This document shows, in pieces, positions 14,146-20,606 of a DNA stretch of 20,606 bases. Position 1 is the first letter of the stretch. The number at the start of each line of letters is the position of its first letter. The DNA is from an uncultured Solobacterium sp. GTDB lineage: Bacteria > Bacillota_I > Bacilli_A > Erysipelotrichales > Erysipelotrichaceae. The stretch lies in contig CALHUY010000028.1 in NCBI GenBank assembly GCA_938039295.1, positions 1-20,606 of the forward strand, in the 5' to 3' direction. Under the pieces are notes generated by a model. That model did not search any database. It saw nothing but the letters and a program-made list of their open reading frames with translations, and was not told where the DNA came from. A program made the position numbers and the translations under genes.

Positions 14146-16182
14146 ATGAATGAATCTACGAAATTACAGAACAGTATTGATAGATTACGAAAGCGATTGA
14201 TTCTGATTATCGCATTATTTTTCATCTTCGTAACTCTATTGTTGTTTAAGAGTATCAATGACTCAAAAAAGAAAAGTTTGATTGATTATCACATTAAAAC
14301 ACAAGAAAACTTCAAGAATCTGATGGCACACTCCTTAGATACTGTTCGTTATGCAGCATATAATACCTTCTATTCAAGTGAAGCCATCAGTTTACGTAAC
14401 GCAACAGATTTATCCCCAACACAAGCCACAAAATACCTACGTACCTTACATGCTTTAGATAGTACAAACCCATTTATTCATTCTATTTACCTATTAAACA
14501 AAGCTTCGAATACGGTATATACAACCAGTTCAGGTTCATCCGTTTTAGATCAATTTCATGACAAGGATGCTTTTACGCCTAACAGTCATTTATTGCGTCT
14601 ACGCCAACTATCAAAAAACGTATGGGTTTATACATTACAATTTACGGATTTTCGAGATACACAAGTATCCATGGTTGTAAATATTGACGCTTATTTATTC
14701 AATCGTTCTCTATTTAGAGATACAGAGGCTACTGAATTTATATACGAACCAGAAATGGATAAGTTTTTCAGCTCGACTGCAGATTCTAGTCTACCGATTG
14801 AAACCCTAGACTTTACTTCCGATAATGATAGTCACTTCAAAACCATCGGTGACTATGTATACTTCTACTCTTACCAACAGGACTATAGTTTATATATCAT
14901 CAAACAGGTTAAATCCAATACTATCATCAGTAGTATTTCTTCGTATCTTCCATTATTTTTAGAGATTATTGTCATTACCTTCATCCTAATCTTAATTCTA
15001 GGATATTTCATCAATAAGTATTACTACACACCTCTCTATGAAATCATGGATAAGTTTGAGCTTAAATCATCTTCTAAAAATAGTGTAAATAACGCTGTTA
15101 CACTTTGGATCCATGACCAACAACATAAGATGGAAGAAGCGACACATAAAGCCAAACAAGACTATCTTACAAAACTACTCATGAATCAAAAGCTTCCTCT
15201 ATTAAGAAATAACTTGGATTTTGACACAACAAGTGACATCTACATCTGTATCTTAGATAATCTAACCAACAAAAATATCCTTACATTATTTGGTGACAAT
15301 AAAGAAGTACACACCATTAACAACCTACATACCGTCATCTCAAATACAGTAGATATTGATGAGCTTTCTAATTATGCGAAAACACATCACATTAAGGTAT
15401 TCCTCGGTGACCCAAAACCTTTCTCAAGAGTATATACCTCGTATCAAAAACTATCCCAACTCTATTACCTACGTATCTTAGATTCTACTAAATTCTTCTA
15501 TACAGAATCTGATATGCCACATTTCATGACAAATTTCTCTACAATTCAAGAAGCAGAACAACAATTACTATATACACTCGAGCATGGTCGCAAAGAAGAA
15601 ATAACAATATCCTTCCAAGAGTGGTTTAATCTAATGAAATCCTTGCATTACAATTCGCTGTTATTCTTCTATACAAAGTTATATTCTAGCTTACGTGATC
15701 GTATTCGTTCTATCGCATCCATATCAAGCTTACCAACCTACCAGTTTGAAAATAAGCTCAATACAATTACAGATATCCAAGAGATTAACTCATATATCCT
15801 AAATCTCATGCATGCATATAGTCAGTATCTTACAAATATGAAAGAAGAAAAGATACTTGATCTTGTATCAAATGCGAAGGCATATATTGATGAGCATTTA
15901 TGTGATACAGACTTAACTGCAGATAGTGTTGCGGACTCTATGGATTATAACGCTACCTATTTAAACCGAATCTTTAAGTCTCAATATGAAATGTCTATGA
16001 AAGAATACATCAATATCAGCCGTGTTGAACTAGCAAAGAAACTTCTCACCGATACAGATTTATCCACGTTAGAAATCTCTGCACAACTCGGTCTAGAAAA
16101 CTCAAATTACTTCTATACATTCTTTAAGAAACATACAGGTAGTACACCTAATCAATATCGTATCGATCATAAACAAACATAA
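14146..16182 (+). CDS. Membrane-anchored AraC-family sensor regulator
   Basis: 678 residues from the ATG at 14146 (a GTG at 14095 is rejected, see its promoter). A short cytoplasmic N-terminus leads to TM1 (about 18-36), then an extracellular sensor region (about 37-265) of the dCache type found in such proteins, then TM2 (about 268-289, LEIIVITFILILILGYFI). A cytoplasmic linker of about 270 residues follows, then a C-terminal AraC domain (about 575-678) with two HTH units: LTADSVADSMDYNATYLNRI and LSTLEISAQLGLENSNYFYT. This one-protein layout senses a ligand outside the cell and acts on DNA at the membrane; in Bacillota it usually activates a neighbouring sugar ABC operon. The divergent lipoprotein operon, 124 bp away, is the obvious target. 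The ligand is unknown. Confidence 0.9.
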   Translation: MNESTKLQNSIDRLRKRLILIIALFFIFVTLLLFKSINDSKKKSLIDYHIKTQENFKNLMAHSLDTVRYAAYNTFYSSEAISLRNATDLSPTQATKYLRTLHALDSTNPFIHSIYLLNKASNTVYTTSSGSSVLDQFHDKDAFTPNSHLLRLRQLSKNVWVYTLQFTDFRDTQVSMVVNIDAYLFNRSLFRDTEATEFIYEPEMDKFFSSTADSSLPIETLDFTSDNDSHFKTIGDYVYFYSYQQDYSLYIIKQVKSNTIISSISSYLPLFLEIIVITFILILILGYFINKYYYTPLYEIMDKFELKSSSKNSVNNAVTLWIHDQQHKMEEATHKAKQDYLTKLLMNQKLPLLRNNLDFDTTSDIYICILDNLTNKNILTLFGDNKEVHTINNLHTVISNTVDIDELSNYAKTHHIKVFLGDPKPFSRVYTSYQKLSQLYYLRILDSTKFFYTESDMPHFMTNFSTIQEAEQQLLYTLEHGRKEEITISFQEWFNLMKSLHYNSLLFFYTKLYSSLRDRIRSIASISSLPTYQFENKLNTITDIQEINSYILNLMHAYSQYLTNMKEEKILDLVSNAKAYIDEHLCDTDLTADSVADSMDYNATYLNRIFKSQYEMSMKEYINISRVELAKKLLTDTDLSTLEISAQLGLENSNYFYTFFKKHTGSTPNQYRIDHKQT

Positions 16183-16208
16183 ACATGAGTGTATTGATAC
16201 TCATGTTT
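16181..16208 (+). terminator. Terminator of the AraC-type gene
   Basis: A 10-bp stem (16181-16190 with 16199-16208), 8-base loop, then T run to 16211. It overlaps the stop codon at 16180-16182. Confidence 0.88.
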
Positions 16209-16252
16209 TTTCCTTTGCGAAACACAACGTATTTTATTTTATATTTTTCATG

Positions 16253-16258
16253 TACAAT
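16253..16258 (+). promoter_or_regulatory. -10 element before the PTS gene
   Basis: TACAAT, five of six, 39 bases before the chosen ATG at 16298. No convincing -35 lies 17 bases upstream (TATTTT). It also supports the downstream start over one at 16250. Confidence 0.35.
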
Positions 16259-16297
16259 AAAACCGAGCTATTACATAAAAAGAAGGGGGCTCAATTT

Positions 16298-18157
16298 ATG
16301 GAACTTAATTATAGAAAATGTGCAGAAGAGATCTTTGCGACACTAGGTGGTAAAGAGAATATTATCAGTGCTGCACACTGTGCTACACGCTTACGTCTAG
16401 TGATTGCGGACAACAGTAAAGTTGACGTAAAAACGTTAGAGAATATCCAAGGTGTACAGGGTGTATTTAATTCCAGTGGACAGCTACAAATTATCATCGG
16501 AACTGGCACTGTTAATAAAGTTTATGATGAATTTATTGCGATTAGCGGAGTAACTGGTGGCAGTAAGGATGATGTTAAGGCTGCAGCAGCTTCTCAAATG
16601 CCATGGTGGAAACAACTCATCAAGACACTTGGTGATGTATTCGTACCTATCTTACCAGCGATTGTAGCTGCTGGCTTAATGATGGGGCTTGTAGAAGCGT
16701 TAGGTAAGGCTATCCCATCCTTTGCATCAACAGACTGGTATGCATTCTTAGATATGGCTTCTAATACATCCTTTGCATTCCTACCAGTACTTGTTGCGGT
16801 ATCTGCAGCACATGTATTCGGTGGAAATATCTTCTTAGGTGCAGTTATTGGACTTATGATGGTTCACCCAGCACTAACAAACGGTTGGTCAGCCGCAAAC
16901 GGATATGAAGTTTGGTATCTATTTGGTAAAGGCATCAATATCTTCGGCTATACACTTGGGCAAGTAAACCAATTGGGCTACCAAGGACACGTGATTCCAG
17001 TTGTGATTGCCGTATGGGTAATGAGTAAGATTGAAATCAAACTACATAAGATTGTCCCTGAAATGATTGACTTATTCGTAACACCACTTACAACTGTTCT
17101 ATTAACAGCCCTAGCAACATTCATGATCATTGGACCTGTATTTGCGGCACTAGAAACATGGGTATTATCTGCCGCAACAGTACTCGTTGCCAACCCTATC
17201 GGTGCGCTAGCAATGGGTGCTCTCTATCCAATTACTGTTGTCATGGGTCTACATCACATGTATAACACGATTGAATTAGGAATGCTTAGTACAGGCGCAT
17301 TGAACACATGGATGCCAATCGCTTCTGCAGCAAACTTTGCACAATTTGGCGCCTGCTTAGCAGTTGGTTTAAAGACAAAGAGCGCAAAGCGTAAGACAAT
17401 TGCAATTCCATCCGCATTATCCGCTTCTCTAGGTATTACAGAACCAGCTATCTTCGGTGTAAATCTACGCTTGATGAAGCCATTTGTATTCGCTGCGATT
17501 GGAGGTGCAGTTGGTGCTCTTGTAGGAGCTATCTTCCAAATTGGCGCAACAGCCAACGGTGTAACAGGTATTCCAGGCTTCCTCATCGCTTCAAATCCAC
17601 TCACATATTCTATCCTACTACTTGTAGCAGGCGGAACATCCTTTATACTAACATTCTTGTTCTGGCACGAGGATGATGTGACAGAAGAACCACAAACAAC
17701 TACAACACCAGCACCATCCACTGCAGCAGAAACTATCATCACTACAGAAAAAGGTACAGTCCTATCTCCAGTAAAGGGAAAAGTTATTCCTGCAAGTGAA
17801 ATCCCAGATCCAGTATTTGCAGGCGAAGCAATGGGTCAATCCGTTGGTATTGTCCCAACAGAAGGAACAGTTTACGCTCCATTTGATGGAACAGTGATGA
17901 TGTTATTCCCTACAAAGCACGCAATTGGATTACAATCTAAGGACGGTTTAGAAGTACTCATTCACGTTGGTGTTGATACAGTACAGATGAATGGCGACGG
18001 CTTTGAAGCATTTGTAAAACAAGATGATGTTATCCATGCTGGTGATAAATTAATTACTTTCGACCGTGCTAAGATCAAAGACGCAAATCATCCAGATACT
18101 GTAATCGTTGTATTAACAAATAGCGCTAACTTCGAAAAGATTGAAAAAGCCGCATAA
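16298..18157 (+). CDS. PTS EIIBCA permease, sucrose family (ScrA-like)
   Basis: 619 residues from the ATG at 16298, which has AAGGGGG 8 bases upstream; an in-frame ATG at 16250 has none. Domain order is IIB, IIC, IIA. IIB carries the phosphocysteine in AHCATRLR (Cys28). IIC spans about 110-470 with motifs GYQGHVIPVVIAVWVMSKIE and VVMGLHHMYNTIELG that match sucrose-class permeases by eye. A Thr/Pro-rich linker leads to a IIA(Glc)-like domain with the histidine pair His541 and phosphorylated His556 (LIHVGVDTV), 15 residues apart as in IIAGlc. It takes up and phosphorylates a disaccharide such as sucrose or trehalose using HPr. No hydrolase or PTS regulator is adjacent, so the sugar cannot be fixed from context. 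Confidence 0.88.
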   Translation: MELNYRKCAEEIFATLGGKENIISAAHCATRLRLVIADNSKVDVKTLENIQGVQGVFNSSGQLQIIIGTGTVNKVYDEFIAISGVTGGSKDDVKAAAASQMPWWKQLIKTLGDVFVPILPAIVAAGLMMGLVEALGKAIPSFASTDWYAFLDMASNTSFAFLPVLVAVSAAHVFGGNIFLGAVIGLMMVHPALTNGWSAANGYEVWYLFGKGINIFGYTLGQVNQLGYQGHVIPVVIAVWVMSKIEIKLHKIVPEMIDLFVTPLTTVLLTALATFMIIGPVFAALETWVLSAATVLVANPIGALAMGALYPITVVMGLHHMYNTIELGMLSTGALNTWMPIASAANFAQFGACLAVGLKTKSAKRKTIAIPSALSASLGITEPAIFGVNLRLMKPFVFAAIGGAVGALVGAIFQIGATANGVTGIPGFLIASNPLTYSILLLVAGGTSFILTFLFWHEDDVTEEPQTTTTPAPSTAAETIITTEKGTVLSPVKGKVIPASEIPDPVFAGEAMGQSVGIVPTEGTVYAPFDGTVMMLFPTKHAIGLQSKDGLEVLIHVGVDTVQMNGDGFEAFVKQDDVIHAGDKLITFDRAKIKDANHPDTVIVVLTNSANFEKIEKAA

Positions 18158-18178
18158 ATACTTAAAATATTATTTTTG

Positions 18179-18217
18179 AAAAGATATAGTATTTATTTTC
18201 ATAAAACTATATCTTTT
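18179..18217 (+). terminator. Terminator of the PTS gene
   Basis: A perfect 12-bp stem (18179-18190 with 18206-18217) with a 15-base loop and a T run to 18220. Confidence 0.88.
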
Positions 18218-18261
18218 TTTCATATTTTTTACATTTTATATATAAAAATTCTAAAAGAATT

Positions 18262-18270
18262 TGGTATGAT
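18262..18270 (+). promoter_or_regulatory. Extended -10 promoter of the NSS gene
   Basis: TGGTATGAT is an extended -10 (TGn plus TATGAT). No good -35 is seen, as is usual for such promoters. The leader is about 22 bases, with AAAGGGG 8 bases before the ATG at 18299. Confidence 0.5.
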
Positions 18271-18298
18271 AAGGACATTATTAAAAGGGGTATAACTT

Positions 18299-19669
18299 AT
18301 GGAACGTGAAAAACTCTCATCACGCCTCGGCTTTATCTTATTATCCGCAGGTTGTGCAATTGGCTTAGGCAACGTCTGGAGATTTCCGTACATCGTCGGA
18401 CAATATGGTGGAGCAGCCTTCGTACTAATCTATATTGCATGTTTAATATTACTAGGTCTACCAATCATCATTATGGAATATGCAGTTGGTAGAGGTAGCC
18501 AAAAAAGTCTTGCTCTCGCCTTTGATGAATTAGAACCAAAAGGAACCAAGTGGCATATCTACAAATGGTTCGGTATGGGCGGCAATTACTTGCTTGCGAT
18601 GTACTATACAACTATCACAGGCTGGTTATTACTATACTTCTTCAAGACATTACGTGGAGACTTCAATGGTTTAGACGCAACTGCAGTTGGCGAACAATTT
18701 AGTAACCTAATGAATCAACCACTTACAATGTTTATCTACATGGCAATTACAGTCATACTCTGTTTTGGTATCTGTTCTAAAGGACTACAAAACGGAGTAG
18801 AGAAAATCACTTCTAAGATGATGGTTGCCCTACTCATCTTAATGGTAGCACTAGGAATCAACTCCATCTTCTTAAAAGGAGGACAAGCAGGACTCGAGTT
18901 CTACCTCAAACCAAATTTCGCAGCGATTCAAGAGGTGGGGATTGGTAAAGTTATCTTCGCAGCGCTTGGTCAATCCTTCTTCACACTTAGTATCGGTATT
19001 GGCGCAATGACAATCTTCGGCAGCTATATCGATAAAAAACGTACACTAGCTGGCGAAGCATTACACGTACTAGGACTAGATACACTTGTGGCAATCATGG
19101 CAGGCTTCATTATCTTCCCAGCATGTTTCGCATTTGGTGTAGAACCATCACAAGGACCAAAACTTATATTTGTGACATTACCAAATATATTTAACCACAT
19201 GTTCTTAGGACAATTATGGGGAGCATTATTCTTCTTATTCATGTCCTTCGCAGCTCTTTCAACAGTTATCGCTATCTTCCAAAATATGATTGGCTTTAGC
19301 TCTGATCTAACAAAAGTATCCGTTAAGAAATCCTCACTCATCAACGCAATCGTCATTATTGTATTATCACTACCATGTATATTAGGATTTAACGTATTGC
19401 AAAACATTACACCGTTAGGTGCAGGCACAAATATTATGGACTTAGAAGACTTTATCGTTAGTAATAACCTACTACCAATTGGCTGTCTAATCTATCTCCT
19501 ATTCTGCACAAGCAAATATGGATGGGGCTTTGGTAACTTCCTTGCAGAAGCAAATGAAGGAACAGGCATCAAATTCCCTAAATGGGCACGCCTATATGTG
19601 ACCTATATTATTCCACTTATCATCATGTGGATCTTTATCCAGGGATATATCAGCACATTTATGAAATAA
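18299..19669 (+). CDS. Sodium-dependent amino acid symporter (NSS family)
   Basis: 456 residues with about 11 membrane segments, usual for bacterial neurotransmitter:sodium symporters. The TM1 hallmark SAGCAIGLGNVWRFPY (16-31) carries the unwound GNVWRFP stretch that forms sodium and substrate sites. Further family features are GLPIIIMEYAVGRGS (53-67) and FFTLSIGIGAMTIFGSYI in the middle. Relatives bring amino acids or indole-type compounds into the cell with sodium; examples are Tyt1 (tyrosine) and TnaT (tryptophan). It is monocistronic, with its own promoter and a strong terminator. The substrate cannot be read from the sequence. Confidence 0.92.
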   Translation: MEREKLSSRLGFILLSAGCAIGLGNVWRFPYIVGQYGGAAFVLIYIACLILLGLPIIIMEYAVGRGSQKSLALAFDELEPKGTKWHIYKWFGMGGNYLLAMYYTTITGWLLLYFFKTLRGDFNGLDATAVGEQFSNLMNQPLTMFIYMAITVILCFGICSKGLQNGVEKITSKMMVALLILMVALGINSIFLKGGQAGLEFYLKPNFAAIQEVGIGKVIFAALGQSFFTLSIGIGAMTIFGSYIDKKRTLAGEALHVLGLDTLVAIMAGFIIFPACFAFGVEPSQGPKLIFVTLPNIFNHMFLGQLWGALFFLFMSFAALSTVIAIFQNMIGFSSDLTKVSVKKSSLINAIVIIVLSLPCILGFNVLQNITPLGAGTNIMDLEDFIVSNNLLPIGCLIYLLFCTSKYGWGFGNFLAEANEGTGIKFPKWARLYVTYIIPLIIMWIFIQGYISTFMK

Positions 19670-19710
19670 AGAAAGATAGTGTAGAGTTTTCTCTACACTA
19701 TCTTTCTTTA
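19667..19710. terminator. Very long perfect hairpin between convergent genes
   Basis: A perfect 20-bp stem (19667-19686 with 19691-19710) with loop TTTT. The left arm begins with the stop codon of the NSS gene. The T-rich foot of the stem on each strand can serve as the U tract, so it probably terminates both the NSS gene and the minus-strand lipoprotein operon. Confidence 0.85.
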
Positions 19711-19733
19711 TGAATACTAATTTTAATACTGCA

Positions 19734-20444
19734 TTAATTGTTTACAACCTTGAGTCCTAAACTATTGGCTACTTCTTCTGCCTTTGATCCCTTAGGTGTA
19801 CGAATCTCGACATCTGGATTATTACTTGCTGTGAAATAAAATACATCTGTGATTTCTGTTACACTTGCAGGAATTTCTATATACTTAATTACTTTTGCAT
19901 TCGCAAATACATTAATCCCAATTTCCTGCATTCCTTCTGGGAACTTAACAAATTCTAGGGAATTACATCCGTTGAATGCATTATCACCTATACGTTCTAA
20001 AGAACTACCTAAATGGATAAATTTTAGATTTACATCAAGAGTAAATGCAGATTTAGAGATAACTCTAACTGTATCTGGTAATACGATTGCCTCACAAGTT
20101 TGATTATTTGCTAAGCCACGCTCTGCAATCGCAATGACTGGTTTTCCATTAATGGTTTTTGGTACATTGATAACTTTATCTTCTGAACTACAACCATAAA
20201 TAGCATAGCCTTCTTGCCATTCTTCATATGTGAAGTACTTTTCATCTGTCTCTGGGAAGTCTTTAAAATTCTTCTCAGTTACTTCAGAACTGTTTGTTGT
20301 AGTTGTTGTGTTATTTTCAGTTTCCTTTTTTTCGTTTGTAGATGTACTTGTTGTAGTATCTTGTTTTGGCTCCTTAGGTCCACAGCCTACTAAACCCACA
20401 AGCATGATTCCTGCACATAAGCCCGATAATAGTTTTTTGTTCAT
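19734..20444 (-). CDS. BspA-like leucine-rich-repeat lipoprotein
   Basis: 236 residues from the ATG at 20444, with AAAGGGAA just upstream; a start at 20462 would lie inside the preceding gene. The signal peptide ends in a lipobox with Cys21 (LVGC). A Thr/Ser/Asn/Glu-rich linker (about 25-60) follows, then a YEEWQEGYAIYGC segment, then three to four LRR_5 (BspA-type) repeats at about 100-200, such as LKFIHLGSSLERIGDNAFNG and LEFVKFPEGMQEIGINVFAN. The tail is PDVEIRTPKGSKAEEVANSL. It is a surface-exposed membrane lipoprotein. BspA-type repeats commonly mediate binding to host or bacterial partners, but for so few repeats a binding role is inference. It follows a paralogue 10 bp upstream in the same direction. 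Confidence 0.85.
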   Translation of the reverse strand: MNKKLLSGLCAGIMLVGLVGCGPKEPKQDTTTSTSTNEKKETENNTTTTTNSSEVTEKNFKDFPETDEKYFTYEEWQEGYAIYGCSSEDKVINVPKTINGKPVIAIAERGLANNQTCEAIVLPDTVRVISKSAFTLDVNLKFIHLGSSLERIGDNAFNGCNSLEFVKFPEGMQEIGINVFANAKVIKYIEIPASVTEITDVFYFTASNNPDVEIRTPKGSKAEEVANSLGLKVVNN

Positions 20445-20454
20445 ACTATTCCCT

Positions 20455-20606
20455 TTAGTCATTTACTACTTTAAGTTCCATTGTTTTAGCTACTTCTTCT
20501 GCTTTTGATCCCTTAGGTGTATGAATTTCTACATCTGGGTTACAGTTATCCACAAAATAGAATAAGTCTGTAATTTCTGTTACACTTGCTGGAATTGTAA
20601 TGGATT
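20455..20606 (-). CDS. Second BspA-like LRR protein (C-terminal part, cut by window end)
   Basis: Only the last 49 codons are present; the gene continues past the window. The reading frame gives ITIPASVTEITDLFYF, then PDVEIHTPKGSKAEEVA and a final VVND before the TAA at 20457-20455. By hand alignment about three-quarters of 48 residues equal the end of the neighbouring lipoprotein, so these are recent tandem paralogues. The stop codon is part of the ribosome-binding stretch of the downstream gene. Confidence 0.8.
   Translation of the reverse strand, partial: SITIPASVTEITDLFYFVDNCNPDVEIHTPKGSKAEEVAKTMELKVVND

Noticed and set aside
16298..18157. MurNAc, glucose or maltose PTS permease
   Set aside because: The IIC motifs (GYQGHVIPVVIAVWVMSKIE, VVMGLHHMYN) look closer to the sucrose/trehalose class, and there is no MurNAc-6-P etherase nearby.
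1..20606. CRISPR arrays, tRNA or rRNA genes, riboswitches, IS ends or prophage genes
   Set aside because: I looked in the gaps on both strands and found only promoters, operators and terminator hairpins; no gap is long enough for a large RNA element.

Overview
The window looks like chromosomal DNA of a low-GC Gram-positive anaerobe (Bacillota). My best guess is an Erysipelotrichia-type gut or oral commensal. The reasons are AT-rich codon use, strong AAGGAGG-type ribosome binding sites, lipobox lipoproteins, a candidate CcpA cre site, a one-piece PTS IIBCA and BspA-type leucine-rich repeats. Species assignment is inference; there is no rRNA or tRNA here. I see no IS element, phage gene, CRISPR array or large repeat. 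No gene-free stretch exceeds about 140 bp.

Layout. (1) 1-809: a very AT-rich Crp/Fnr-family regulator with a dyad in front of it that may be its own operator. (2) 808-5990, minus strand: an operon reading regulator (MarR-like HTH plus degenerate ROK domain), carboxylate-type membrane transporter, stand-alone hydantoinase/oxoprolinase subunit A, and a small HExxH minigluzincin-like protein that overlaps the hydantoinase stop. A cre-like site, a promoter and a 13-bp palindrome precede it. (3) 5998-7385, minus: an FAD-dependent oxidoreductase. It is divergent from (4) 7488-9051, plus: nanE (ManNAc-6-P epimerase) and an overlapping ROK sugar kinase (nanK-like). The two divergent promoters share one -35 segment. 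(5) 9090-14021, minus: an Fbp/Afu/phosphonate-type ABC importer with a binding lipoprotein, ATPase, fused permease and second ATPase. It is divergent from (6) 14146-16182, plus: a membrane-anchored AraC-type sensor-regulator. (7) 16298-18157, plus: a sucrose-family PTS IIBCA. (8) 18299-19669, plus: an NSS-family sodium symporter. (9) 19734-20606, minus: two tandem BspA-like LRR genes, the second cut by the window edge.

How the parts may work together. The central block (3-6) reads as an amino-sugar or sugar-acid uptake and use locus. NanE and the kinase funnel N-acetylmannosamine to GlcNAc-6-P, but no sialate lyase (nanA) is present. The adjacent ABC system lacks the tyrosine pair expected of a ferric-binding protein, so its substrate is more likely an organic anion, a sugar or a phosphorylated compound. 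The AraC membrane sensor probably controls it. Region 2 looks like a self-contained route for a small cyclic amide, lactam or carboxylate. A transporter brings it in, a HyuA-type ATP-dependent enzyme without a HyuB partner acts on it, and the zincin-like protein is translationally coupled to that enzyme. These two loci are the best candidates for undescribed biology in the window. Almost every operon boundary has a clear Rho-independent terminator.
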